Shown here piece after piece: positions 17,443 through 25,823 of a stretch of DNA of 64,000 bases. Origin of the DNA: Trichocoleus sp. FACHB-40 (GTDB lineage Bacteria > Cyanobacteriota > Cyanobacteriia > Cyanobacteriales > FACHB-T130). The position numbers and the translations under genes were made by a program. Numbering within the stretch: position 1 is the first letter of the stretch; each line of letters starts with the position of its first letter. The notes under the pieces are model-generated. The model was not told where the DNA came from. It worked only from the letters and a program-made list of their open reading frames with translations, and made no database searches. The stretch lies in NCBI RefSeq assembly GCF_014695915.1, contig NZ_JACJPF010000046.1, positions 1 to 64,000 on the forward strand. Direction: 5' to 3'.

Positions 17443-18945
17443 ATGATGAAAAGAATCAGTAGACGAGAGATGTTAAAACTGGGAGCGCTAGCAGGAGGCT
17501 CCCTCTTACTGCCCATAGGACTCCAAGGTCGTAGCTTCGCGGGAGATGCCGGTAGTCCGAGGGTAACGCCTTTTTCGCTTCCCTTCCGCGTTCCTCCGGT
17601 TCTTAATCCTGTACGCAGTGACTCGACTACAGATTACTACCAAATCACGATGCGAAAGGGACAGGCAGGAATTTTACCTGGGAAATCAACCCAGGTCTGG
17701 GGTTATAACGGTATAAGTCCTGGCCCGACGATCAAACAACGCAAAGATAGGCAATCTGTTGTTCGCTTTATCAATGATGTCGGTACGGAAACCTCAGTAC
17801 ATTTACACGGGATGGCATCCCTACCGCAGTACGATGGGTATGCTGAGGATTTGACTTATCCGGGACAATATAAGGACTATATCTATCCTAATAACCGCGC
17901 CGCTACACTTTGGTATCACGACCATGCAGTTCACGAAACTGCTCGGAACGTATACATGGGATTGGCGGGACTGTATATAGTTCAAGATGACTATGAACTT
18001 GGTTTGCCTCTACCTAAGGGCGACTACGATGTGCCGCTAATCATTCAGGATAAGCAGTTTGGGAGTGATGGCAGGTTGATATTTGACGACCAAGGCGAGG
18101 ACAGTCAAATGGGCGACATTATCGTAGTCAATGGTGTGCCTTGGCCGCGTATGGAGGTGGCAAACCGCAAGTATCGCTTCCGAATTTTAAATGGGTCGAT
18201 TTCACGTTCTTACAAACTCGCACTTAGCACGGGCGATGATTTGGTTGTAATTGGTACTGATGCTGGGCTGATGAGTGCGCCTGCTAGGGTTAAAAATATG
18301 CGGCTTGGCAATGCAGAACGCTACGAAGTTATTATCGACTTTTCCGAGTACCCCGTAGGAACCAAAGTAGTTCTGCAAAATCTCGGACTTCCCAATAACG
18401 ACGACTACGACGGAACCGACCAAATCATGCGTTTTGATGTGGTGCGTCGAGAGAACGATGATAGCTCTATTCCCAGCACGCTGCGGTATGTACAGCCCAT
18501 GTCCGCATCTTCGGCTGTACGAACCCGCGAATTTAGGTATGAGCGTACTAATGGGTTGTGGGTGATAAATGGCAAGACTTGGAATAGAAACCGAGTCGAT
18601 GCTAATCCACAAATAGGCGATGTCGAAATTTGGCGTCTATACAACAATAGTGGGGGCTGGTTTCATCCGATACACCTTCATCTTATTGATGCCCAAATCC
18701 TTGACCGTAACGGTAAGCCGCCTTTCGCCTATGAGAAAGGCTGGAAGGATGTCTTTTATGTTGGCGAAAACGAGTCAGTTCGTGTAATTGGGAAATTTGG
18801 CCCCCACACGGGTAAGTATATGACTCACTGCCATAATTCGGTTCACGAAGACCACGACATGATGGGTCAGTTTCAAGTAGGTCAAGGTGGCCCAGACCCC
18901 ATTACTACAGCACCACCGAAGAATCTCCCAGCACCGGCGCTGTAG
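17443..18945 (+). CDS. Multicopper oxidase (CotA/bilirubin oxidase-like), Tat-exported
   Basis: The 500-residue enzyme oxidises a phenolic, metal or other substrate and reduces O2 to water. It starts with a twin-arginine signal (RISRREMLKLGALAGGSLLL). All four copper-binding segments are present: H120-L-H122 (HLHGM), W157-Y-H159-D-H161, H408-P-I-H411-L-H413, and H462-C463-H464-xxx-H468-xxxx-M473 (HCHNSVHEDHDM). Methionine as axial type 1 ligand is the CotA/CueO arrangement. There is no Met-rich CueO insert, so a cuprous oxidase role is not favoured by sequence. ATG 17443 or 17446 begins the Tat signal; an in-frame TTG at 17410 would only add an unlikely LQSGEHYQKN extension. The gene is divergent from the NACHT gene and followed after 46 bases by a secreted TPR gene, a likely operon. 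Confidence 0.88.
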   Translation: MMKRISRREMLKLGALAGGSLLLPIGLQGRSFAGDAGSPRVTPFSLPFRVPPVLNPVRSDSTTDYYQITMRKGQAGILPGKSTQVWGYNGISPGPTIKQRKDRQSVVRFINDVGTETSVHLHGMASLPQYDGYAEDLTYPGQYKDYIYPNNRAATLWYHDHAVHETARNVYMGLAGLYIVQDDYELGLPLPKGDYDVPLIIQDKQFGSDGRLIFDDQGEDSQMGDIIVVNGVPWPRMEVANRKYRFRILNGSISRSYKLALSTGDDLVVIGTDAGLMSAPARVKNMRLGNAERYEVIIDFSEYPVGTKVVLQNLGLPNNDDYDGTDQIMRFDVVRRENDDSSIPSTLRYVQPMSASSAVRTREFRYERTNGLWVINGKTWNRNRVDANPQIGDVEIWRLYNNSGGWFHPIHLHLIDAQILDRNGKPPFAYEKGWKDVFYVGENESVRVIGKFGPHTGKYMTHCHNSVHEDHDMMGQFQVGQGGPDPITTAPPKNLPAPAL

Positions 18946-18991
18946 CATTCAATACCTGAATAAACCAATCAAAGAACTCAAAATAGAAGCA

Positions 18992-19729
18992 ATGCACTTG
19001 TTTGAAAAAGCGATCGCTACCATAGTTATAGCTACTGCATTGGGAGGGTTAGTTCCTCCTAGTTATGCAATGCCTGGGGGATCGCACGACCATTCGTCAT
19101 CACCAGAGGGATCGCACGACCATTCGTCATCACCAAAAACTAGATTGCCGCTGCCGGAAAAATCGGCAACCGAGATCGCTGCTGAGAAATTTTATAATCG
19201 GGGTCTGGAGAAGGTTCAAGCAAAGGACTATCAAGGCGCGATCGCGGACTTTACGGAGGCGATTCGGTTAGATCCTACTCATGAAACGGCATATATCAAT
19301 CGCGCTCATAGTCGCAATCAAATACACGACCATCAGGCAGCGATTGAGGACTTTAACCAGGCAATTCGGTTAAATCCCACCTTTACTCACCTCTATAATA
19401 GCCGCGGAGCAGTTCGCGCTCATCTAGGCGATCTTCAGGGAGCCATTGAGGACTTTACTCAAGCAATTGAAATTTATCCTGAAGAATGGATTGGCTACTT
19501 TAATCGGGGGGAAATCCGCTACAAACTTGGCGACCATCAAGGAGCGGTTGAGGACTTTACTCAAGCGATTCGGTGGAATCCCAATTATGGCAGCGCCTAC
19601 ACTTATCGGGGTGATGTCCGTGCCAAGCTAGGAGATAGCAGCGGTGCAAATCAAGACTATCAAACAGCAGCCCAACTCTCTGCTAACCCAGCAAATGTTG
19701 ATAGCCAACAGACAGCAACTAATCAGTAA
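18992..19729 (+). CDS. Secreted TPR-repeat protein with His-rich N terminus
   Basis: From ATG 18992 the product has 245 residues: signal peptide MHLFEKAIATIVIATALGGL...SYA (1-26), then a tandem ten-residue unit GSHDHSSSPE/GSHDHSSSPK, a basic linker, and about four and a half TPR units (from residue 65) with the consensus D-Y/H-Q-G-A-I-xDFTxAIxxxP. TPRs mediate protein contacts, so this is probably a periplasmic scaffold or adaptor. The duplicated HDH cluster might bind a metal. The open frame extends 5' into the multicopper oxidase gene, but the signal peptide fixes the start. Close coupling to the oxidase suggests joint function. Confidence 0.75.
   Translation: MHLFEKAIATIVIATALGGLVPPSYAMPGGSHDHSSSPEGSHDHSSSPKTRLPLPEKSATEIAAEKFYNRGLEKVQAKDYQGAIADFTEAIRLDPTHETAYINRAHSRNQIHDHQAAIEDFNQAIRLNPTFTHLYNSRGAVRAHLGDLQGAIEDFTQAIEIYPEEWIGYFNRGEIRYKLGDHQGAVEDFTQAIRWNPNYGSAYTYRGDVRAKLGDSSGANQDYQTAAQLSANPANVDSQQTATNQ
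19079..19135 (+). repeat. 30-base tandem duplication encoding the His-rich units
   Basis: A 27-base identical word starting GGATCGCACGACC is present at 19079-19105 and 19109-19135 (period 30). It encodes the two SHDHSSSP units without any synonymous difference, so the duplication looks recent. Confidence 0.85.
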
Positions 19730-19859
19730 TATCAAATCCGGTTAATTACCCGCTATTTCCCGGAACCTCACCCCACCAATCCTTACAGCTATGGCTTCCC
19801 GGTTGGCTTGCGCGGTAGGGTTCTTTTATTATGAGTAATCAACGGAATTTGATAGGGAC

Positions 19860-20018
19860 AGAACTTACGCACTTGCCGTGAACTAAAGTTCCGGCTCAAA
19901 GCTCAAACCCATTTGAATGGGTTTGTTTGAGTAAAAATGTCCGACGACTAAAGTCGCGGCTAAACAAACAAAGCCTACCAACGCAAACGCTTTATATTAG
20001 CGTTTGCGTTGGTAGGCT
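19860..20018. repeat. Composite nested-hairpin repeat element
   Basis: Four inverted repeats are packed together. GAACT-AA-AGTTC lies at 19880-19891; CAAACCCATT / AATGGGTTTG at 19904-19925; CGACT-AA-AGTCG near 19945-19956; and a 19-base perfect stem AGCCTACCAACGCAAACGC with its complement at 19972-19990 and 20000-20018 (nine-base loop). The first and third share the frame xxACTAAAGTxxCGGCT. The word TAAACAAACAAAG precedes the last stem. This looks like a MITE-like or REP-like intergenic element. The rest of the 19730-20113 gap holds nothing recognisable. Confidence 0.75.
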
Positions 20019-20113
20019 CCAAGCTTCTAGCCTGTGGTCTTATATTGGCAAAAACGGGATACTCCCAGTTGGATATAACTAGCGAGTTGCCAGCTCTGCT
20101 ATTGTTTTTCCTT

Positions 20114-20404
20114 TTAATTTCCTTTGCCATAAAGGTCATCGTCAAATTTTTTGATAGCTGTAGTGTTGTACGGGGTGGGATATTTACGAATAGCTATATT
20201 TTCAGGTCTTGTCCCACATAAGCTACTAAGATCCAGAGTTCTACCATCGGAAGTTCTTAGGTAGCACACTGGCTCATTAACATCATGCTTAATTAGGTTT
20301 GAGGATGGAGTTCTTTGAGGTTGTGGATTACTAAAGGTGGCTTTGTTTGTCAATAAAATTAAGCTAAAAGCTAGAGATGTTGTCATAACAAATGTTTTTA
20401 ACAT
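20114..20404 (-). CDS. Small secreted protein with conserved Cys pair, function unknown
   Basis: The 96-residue product has a signal peptide (MLKTFVMTTSLAFSLILLTN, cleavage near ATFS) and a mature part of about 70 residues. The core PVCYLRTSDGRTLDLSSLCG has two cysteines 16 residues apart, which could form a disulfide. Short exported proteins with a C-Y-hydrophobic-DGR-x-hydrophobic-DL-x-x-LCG core are widespread in cyanobacteria, and I know no function for them. It lies downstream of the channel gene on the same strand but is separated from it by a strong palindrome, so it is probably a separate unit. Confidence 0.6.
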   Translation of the reverse strand: MLKTFVMTTSLAFSLILLTNKATFSNPQPQRTPSSNLIKHDVNEPVCYLRTSDGRTLDLSSLCGTRPENIAIRKYPTPYNTTAIKKFDDDLYGKGN

Positions 20405-20470
20405 AAAGTTGTTTTAGAAAAATGTATTATTTATATTATAAGTCAATCTATTATTTTGAATAGTGCATTA

Positions 20471-20496
20471 TAGAGACGCGATATATCGCGTCTCTA
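20471..20496 (-). terminator. Perfect 26-base palindrome after the channel gene
   Basis: TAGAGACGCGATA is followed directly by its exact complement TATCGCGTCTCTA. It lies 15 bases past the stop of the channel gene and could act as a terminator. It is one member of a dispersed palindrome family sharing TAGAGAC...GTCTCTA (others at 38406, 53225 and, degenerate, 51882). Confidence 0.7.
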
Positions 20497-20510
20497 AGTG
20501 TAGTTAGAAT

Positions 20511-22307
20511 CTACCTGGGCGGTTGTTTATCTTTAAACGTGCCCAACCATTCTCGAACTTGCCCAGCAGCAATCTCGCGACCGCCTAAACCAAAGGCAAG
20601 CGCGATCGCTACTGCAATAGCTCCTAGCAACAAACCAAAAGCTAAATTGACAATATCGCTAGCAATTCCCATCTGTTGCAGCGCCATCGCTGAAACAAGA
20701 GCGATAATCGCAATCCGAGCAGCCTGTGCCAGTATCCGTGCTTGGGGATTGCCGGAACTGTTAATTAGGTTAAAGGCTAGATTTGCCAAATACAAACCAA
20801 TGGCAAATACCACCAATCCAGCCAGAATGCGCCCCAAAATTACGATAATGCCACCCACCAGTGCTGTCAGCGCCGGAATATTCAAGACCTGGACAGCAGC
20901 AAGAGTAGCAAACAGCATGATACCAACCAGCGCCACAATACCGACGATTTCCGACGGTGTGCGGGTGGTAGTAGTCGTTGTTGGTTGCTGAAGTACAGTT
21001 GCTTGTCCAGTTGGAGGCGTTTGTCCCTCAACTGCGGGAGGCAGAACCCCGGTTGATCTACGGGTTGCGGGTCTCGGTTGTATTCCCAGCCAGTAGAAAA
21101 TGTTGTTGAAACCAATACTGGTGAGGATATTGGTAACTAACTCGGAGACAAAGTGTCCAATTACGTAAGCGATCGCTAAAATCAACCCAGCGGTAAAAAT
21201 TAACGGGATCGCGTTGAGAATCTGCGTCAACATCGCGATCGCTGGAACTGAAATCGCCGCAATTCCCAAAGCATTTAGGGCTGCGATCGCTGTCGGAATT
21301 AAAATTAAAACGAAGACAACTGTCCCAATTAGCCAGGAAAGCGACTGCCCACCAGTAGCCCGCGAAATCCCAAACCTAGCACCCAACCTGTCTGTTCCAG
21401 TTGCTGCCAACAAATTTGTCACAATCCGCCGCACCACCTGAGCCAACAACCATCCCGCTGCACCAATAATTACAGCCGTCAGGATATTTGGTATTGCCCC
21501 CAGAATCTGATTTAGCAGATTGTTAACTGGGCCGAGTGCCTGCTGTAGCTGTAGGGCATCCAGAACCAGCGGCAGAAACAGCAAGAAGATGAACCAGTAC
21601 AAAGCGTTGGCCAGGGTGTCGCTGAGAGCATACGGATTTGTTCTGGGAGTCTCCACTGCGGGATCACCCAGATTTCCCCTGCTCGTTCCCCCCACTTGCT
21701 CGCCCAAACGTTCATCTATTCGCAGCGCCCGCAGCCCTCGCGTCACTACTAGCTTTACCAGAGTTGCCAGCAACCAAGCTACCCCCACCAGAATCGCTGC
21801 ACTTACCAACTTGGGCAGGAACTGGGTTACTTGTTCTAACAAAGTGTTGAGGGGGCCTGCAACCGCTGTCAGCCTCAAAGTCTGTAAGAAGGCAACTATG
21901 GCAAAGAGCATAATTAGCCAAAACACCAGACTAGAGACCCATTTCTCCACTGGTGGTGCGTCAGCCCCTTGACGACCAGTTATCCAACTGGCGATGCGAT
22001 TGTCGATGTTGGTGCGGTTCAAAAGTCCTCTTACCGCCGCCGCCACCAGTGAAGCCACGATCAAGCCAACCACTAGCGTCAGGATCGCCTTGAGCAGATC
22101 CACTAGCGAACTGCCCAGATTCAGTCCAAGATTGGCGAAAATACTATCAAACGAAAACCCTCTGGCTGGTGCTGGTTCATCCACAGGTACTGGTGTAACC
22201 TGTGCCAACAATCCATTTAACTTGACTGGCAGATCGAGCCAAAGAGTTTGTGTAATTCCTTGCCAAGTTCCATTCATGGTGTCTTTGGTTAACCTCGGAT
22301 CAGGCAA
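20511..22307 (-). CDS. Mechanosensitive channel-type protein with conserved TM-helix repeats
   Basis: This 598-residue integral membrane protein contains several copies of the conserved TM helix unit (long hydrophobic helix followed by R-x-L/R-x-I), seen in the pattern LVDLLKAILTLVVGLIVASL, LPKLVSAAILVGVAWLLATL, IPNILTAVIIGAAGWLLAQV and IPLIFTAGLILAIAYVIGHF. It ends with an MscS-like pore helix (GLLLGAIAVAIALAFGLGGR). This matches CmpX-like proteins with the TM_helix family domain, proposed to work in osmotic or membrane-tension response. A polar Pro/Gln/Thr linker (RRSTGVLPPAVEGQTPPTGQ onward) splits the last two groups. Met1 and Met11 are both possible starts. No cytosolic MscS beta domain is present, so ion conduction is not certain. 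Confidence 0.75.
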   Translation of the reverse strand: MPDPRLTKDTMNGTWQGITQTLWLDLPVKLNGLLAQVTPVPVDEPAPARGFSFDSIFANLGLNLGSSLVDLLKAILTLVVGLIVASLVAAAVRGLLNRTNIDNRIASWITGRQGADAPPVEKWVSSLVFWLIMLFAIVAFLQTLRLTAVAGPLNTLLEQVTQFLPKLVSAAILVGVAWLLATLVKLVVTRGLRALRIDERLGEQVGGTSRGNLGDPAVETPRTNPYALSDTLANALYWFIFLLFLPLVLDALQLQQALGPVNNLLNQILGAIPNILTAVIIGAAGWLLAQVVRRIVTNLLAATGTDRLGARFGISRATGGQSLSWLIGTVVFVLILIPTAIAALNALGIAAISVPAIAMLTQILNAIPLIFTAGLILAIAYVIGHFVSELVTNILTSIGFNNIFYWLGIQPRPATRRSTGVLPPAVEGQTPPTGQATVLQQPTTTTTTRTPSEIVGIVALVGIMLFATLAAVQVLNIPALTALVGGIIVILGRILAGLVVFAIGLYLANLAFNLINSSGNPQARILAQAARIAIIALVSAMALQQMGIASDIVNLAFGLLLGAIAVAIALAFGLGGREIAAGQVREWLGTFKDKQPPR

Positions 22308-22559
22308 ATGTACGATAATTTACTACGTTTAGCAGGAATAGCTGAGAATTACCCGATACACTGGTAAATTCTCTGATTGCTGCTTGGTTCGTAAAGAACC
22401 ATTTAACACAGGATGAGATAGATATAAGTTACCACCAGATGTTATGAATCTATCTTTATAGATAATTAATGCTTAAAAATAGGCAAATTTTCCGCTTTTT
22501 TTCGATTGCTGTATACTAAAGCGCGATCGCTATACTCATCAAAGAGTAAGCTGTATAAT

Positions 22560-23009
22560 ATGACACATCCCCAAGTATTCGAGCAATCTATCGAAATTAA
22601 TGCTAGTGCAACTGTGGTTGAACAGTGCATTACTGACAACACCCTGATGCACCAATGGTTGAATCCAGTTTTGCGTTGCGAACCAGTGGGTGAGTGGCGA
22701 ACGGATTTAGGAAGTAAATGTCGCTTTATTATTCAAATTCCGGTGTTGCGGTTAGGCTTAAATTGTACAATTGTGGAGCGGAAACCGGGGCTGATAGTCT
22801 GGGGATTTGAAGGATATTTTAAAGGACGCGATCGCTGGGAATGTCAACCCGTCTCCCAGAAAACCGTCTTGCTAAATCGCTTCGAGTTTGAAATTCCCAA
22901 CCCCTTAGTACGCTTTGGCTTTAATACCTTTGCTACTACCTGGACTCAAAAAGATATGCAAGCTCAACTGCAACGCCTTAAACGAGTTGCAGAGGGAATT
23001 AAAAATTAA
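22560..23009 (+). CDS. SRPBCC-superfamily protein (polyketide cyclase/dehydrase-like)
   Basis: From ATG 22560 the product has 149 residues and fits the START/Bet v1-like helix-grip fold: an opening strand (FEQSIEINASATVVEQCITD), a loop with W and P (LMHQWLNPVLRCEPVGEW), several antiparallel strands, and a long C-terminal helix (TWTQKDMQAQLQRLKRVAEG). These domains bind hydrophobic ligands, and cyanobacterial members are mostly uncharacterised. The frame is open back to a TTG at 22506, but the extra 18 residues are not family-like, so the ATG is used. SirB1 converges on it with 22 bases between stops. Confidence 0.72.
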   Translation: MTHPQVFEQSIEINASATVVEQCITDNTLMHQWLNPVLRCEPVGEWRTDLGSKCRFIIQIPVLRLGLNCTIVERKPGLIVWGFEGYFKGRDRWECQPVSQKTVLLNRFEFEIPNPLVRFGFNTFATTWTQKDMQAQLQRLKRVAEGIKN

Positions 23010-23031
23010 ATTAGCTAATAGCTATTAGCTA

Positions 23032-23856
23032 TTACCCATCACCGCCCAAATGTTTCAGCAGCTGGCGAATCAAAGGCGCATCCTCAGCATTTGGAAGGAT
23101 TGCCAAATAAATGTTCAAATCCTGGGATGCCTCTGCCCAACGCCCCAATTGATAGTATAAAAGACCGCGATCGCGCAATTCCACTGGTGCATCTGGAAAC
23201 AAAAGCAAAATTCGCTCGACTGTAGAAAGCGCTTTTGGCAAATCCTGGCGGTTCATGTAAATCATTTTCAGATTCGTCAGCATCCGCGTCAAAAAGCGCC
23301 GAGAACTCACTGGTGCGATAAAATTCCCTTGTAGCTCCACTGGTTGCTGATAAATTTGGGCAAGTCGCTCTTTGCAATCCTGCTCAAATAGAATCTCTCC
23401 GCGATTAAAAGCATCCACGAAAATTCCTACATCCTCAAATTCTGGGCGAATTAAGAAATGTCCCGGCATTCCCACACCCACCATCGGAAAATCTATCCGC
23501 CGTGCAATCTCCAGATAAACTAGCGCTAGAGTAAGTGGGATGCCGGTGCGTCGATCGATGACATCATTTAAAAAGCTGTTGCGCGGATCGTAGTAATCAT
23601 CTGTATTACCAATAAAACCTAAGTCATCGTAAAGATATCGGTTGATAGTTTGGATCGTTCGCATCGGATACCGTTCGGCAGGTAGGCGTTCTAGTACCTC
23701 AGCTGCCATAGTATCCAGAGCATTAAGATATTCCTCTAGATCGAGGTCTACATACTCTTCCTGTGCAATGTCTAAAGCGGCTTTTGCCAGATTGATTTGC
23801 TCATCTGGCTGATTGATTTCCTGGTAAAAAGATTGACGTGCTGATGAAAAATTCAT
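23032..23856 (-). CDS. SirB1 family protein (transglutaminase-like plus TPR)
   Basis: This 274-residue SirB1-family protein has an N-terminal helical part, then the conserved core YDDLGFIGNTDDYYDPRNSF-LNDVIDRRTGIPLTL and VGMPGHFLIRP (about 77-155), and a C-terminal TPR-like region (about 190-270; DLPKALSTVERILLLFPDAP). The fold resembles transglutaminases, but the canonical Cys is not evident in the conserved core. SirB1 proteins are broadly conserved, near rRNA or prmC genes in some bacteria, with no established function. The ATG overlaps the TAA of the upstream HlyD remnant (TAATG), which could couple their translation. Confidence 0.82.
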   Translation of the reverse strand: MNFSSARQSFYQEINQPDEQINLAKAALDIAQEEYVDLDLEEYLNALDTMAAEVLERLPAERYPMRTIQTINRYLYDDLGFIGNTDDYYDPRNSFLNDVIDRRTGIPLTLALVYLEIARRIDFPMVGVGMPGHFLIRPEFEDVGIFVDAFNRGEILFEQDCKERLAQIYQQPVELQGNFIAPVSSRRFLTRMLTNLKMIYMNRQDLPKALSTVERILLLFPDAPVELRDRGLLYYQLGRWAEASQDLNIYLAILPNAEDAPLIRQLLKHLGGDG

Positions 23857-24280
23857 TATAAATCTGTGATTAACCTTGCTTTTCTCAGGATAAATGTAAG
23901 TACAGTTTCTTCTCTAGAAATAATATCTGCTGTCATCTCCATCCCTGGTTGGAGGGTATATTGGCGAGCGCCTTTGTTTAATTCTGTTTTTAGAGGCTGA
24001 ATGGTCACTTCGTAAAAAGGCAAAACGGCCCCAGATATAGTAGTTTCGTTGCTTTGAGGAGCCGTGGCATCGGGAGTGATCGCACTCACTTTCCCTTTGA
24101 GCGTACCGTAATCTGGATAAGGATAGGCAGAAACTCGCATCTAGACCTGTTGACCAACCGCAATACCAATATCCTCCGGGAAAACGCGAGCTTTAAGCTT
24201 TAACTACTATAGAGGTGTTGCTGGGGGAATTTTGGCAATCGCTTCAGCTTCCAGCACTACCTGACCCCATTTCCCTGATT
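23856..24280 (-). pseudogene. HlyD-family secretion adaptor remnant, nonsense-mutated
   Basis: The last 94 residues of an HlyD-type membrane-fusion protein are open from ATG 24140 (VSAYPYPDYGTLKGKVSAIT ... PGMEMTADIISREETVLTFI). The homology continues upstream in the same frame as LKLKARVFPEDIGIAVGQQV, then TAG at 24141-24143 where a Gln or similar codon is expected. Two more TAG codons follow near 24205, and a decayed stretch (WGQVVLEAEAIAKIPPATP) extends to about 24280. In intact HlyD proteins these pieces form the beta-barrel end and the C-terminal domain that contacts the ABC transporter. The rest of the gene and any partner transporter are missing. The open 3' part could still be translated ahead of SirB1, but function is unlikely. 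Confidence 0.75.
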
Positions 24281-24492
24281 GGTAGTGGCAAGAGTGGACT
24301 CACCTCTGGTCTTTCTTCGCCATTCCAGGTATTAACATTGGCACTTATGTAATTGCATCGGTTTATACTGCCGAAATCAAGAGCGATGCTTTAACTCAGG
24401 TAGCGATCGCTTGTTCGCTTCACAAAATGAGTATAAAGTCAATATCTTTTATGGCCCTAGCCGTGAATTTGAGTTATGAGTTTTGAGTTAAG

Positions 24493-24513
24493 ATTCAAAA
24501 TTCAAAATTCAAA
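24493..24513. repeat. Three heptamer repeats ATTCAAA
   Basis: ATTCAAA occurs three times in perfect tandem at 24493-24513, just ahead of the glycosyltransferase start codon. It is another STRR-type array. The region 24281-24492 shows no gene. Confidence 0.7.
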
Positions 24514-24524
24514 AGTAAAAACTT

Positions 24525-25673
24525 ATGAAATATGCCGTCGTCCATGAGTGGTTGACCCCTAAAGCCACCGGAGGATCGGAACTCGTTGTCAGAGAAATCC
24601 TCTCTTCACTAGATGCCGACCTCTACGCCCTAATAGACTTTGAATCTACCAATCCGGAAAGTTATTTATTCAAGCGCCCCATAGGTACAACCTTCCTGCA
24701 ACACCTTCCACAGGCTAGTAGTGGCGTACAAAAATATCTTCCTTTGCTGCCCCTAGCCATTGAACAACTCGACTTACGCAATTATGACGTAATCTTATCC
24801 TCATCCCACGCCGTCGCCAAAGGAGTCCTCACCAGCCCGCAACAGATGCACATCTGCTACTGCCACACGCCCATGCGCTACGCATGGGATTTGACCTTTG
24901 ACTACCTGAATAGTAGCCGACTGGGAGGCGGCGTTCCTGGCATCCTGACGCGGTATCTGCTCCACCAGCTCCGTCAGTGGGACGTAGTTTCAGCCAACCG
25001 AGTTGACTACTTTATTGCCAACTCCAAACACACAGCTCGTCGCATCTGGCGCTGCTACCGCCGACCTGCGGAAGTAATTTATCCACCAGTCAATATCGAG
25101 CGATTTTCCTTTCAGCCGCAAAAAGAAGATTTTTACCTTACCGTTTCCCGGCTGGTGAGCTACAAGCAAGTATCTTTAATCATCCGATCGTTTAACCAAC
25201 TAGGGCACCCGCTAGTAGTGATTGGTACTGGACCCGAACTTGACAAGATGCGCCAGCTAGCGCAACCAAATGTAAAAGTGTTAGGGCCGCAGCCAGATGA
25301 CGTTGTTGAGAGGTATATGGCGCAAGCAAAAGCGTTTGTGTATGCAGCCTGTGAAGATTTTGGCATAGCGTTGGTAGAAGCTCAAGCCTGCGGCACTCCA
25401 ATAATTGCCTACGGTGCTGGCGGGGCGCTAGAAACTGTCTTGGATATTCGGCAACACCCGACAAAGGGAACTGGCTTATTTTTTCCCTCCCAAACAGAAG
25501 CAGCTTTGATAGAAGCAGTAGAAACTTTCGAGGCCTCCCAGAAGTCCTTTAATCCTCAGAAGGCTCGGTTAAACGCTGCCCAGTTTGCTGTTCCGGCCTT
25601 TCAGGCGTTATACCTAGCCTTTGTGGAGCGCTGTTTACAGGAATTTCAATCATCCTTAGTTCGCAGTTATTAG
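24525..25673 (+). CDS. Glycosyltransferase family 4 (GT-B fold)
   Basis: The 382-residue GT-B enzyme transfers a sugar from a nucleotide donor during surface polysaccharide assembly. The N-terminal half has the acceptor-domain glycine loop TPKATGGSELV (10-20) and CYCHTPMRYAWD. The C-terminal half has the donor motifs LTVSRLVSYKQVSLIIRSF, VVIGTGPEL and the E-x7-E pattern EDFGIALVEAQACGTPIIAY. Proteins of this type often transfer mannose, and the nearby GDP-mannose-using genes gmd and fcl make a GDP-sugar donor plausible, but this is inference. It probably forms a unit with the sugar transferase 150 bases downstream. Confidence 0.85.
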   Translation: MKYAVVHEWLTPKATGGSELVVREILSSLDADLYALIDFESTNPESYLFKRPIGTTFLQHLPQASSGVQKYLPLLPLAIEQLDLRNYDVILSSSHAVAKGVLTSPQQMHICYCHTPMRYAWDLTFDYLNSSRLGGGVPGILTRYLLHQLRQWDVVSANRVDYFIANSKHTARRIWRCYRRPAEVIYPPVNIERFSFQPQKEDFYLTVSRLVSYKQVSLIIRSFNQLGHPLVVIGTGPELDKMRQLAQPNVKVLGPQPDDVVERYMAQAKAFVYAACEDFGIALVEAQACGTPIIAYGAGGALETVLDIRQHPTKGTGLFFPSQTEAALIEAVETFEASQKSFNPQKARLNAAQFAVPAFQALYLAFVERCLQEFQSSLVRSY

Positions 25674-25823
25674 TCTTTAAGTTAGTTACTCTATTGCTAA
25701 GGACTAATGACTAATAATTGGTGGCTGGTGACTTAAATTCCACTTCTTAGAACACAATTCGCTGTCTTCCGGTGTCTTGTGGCTTTATGATCGGGACTGT
25801 GTGGTGTGATGTGAAGGAGTAAG

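Noticed and set aside
20539-20991. 150-codon plus-strand frames antisense to the TM-helix channel gene (also at 21520-21972)
   Set aside because: The Ala/Ile-rich composition is the complement of the hydrophobic channel helices.
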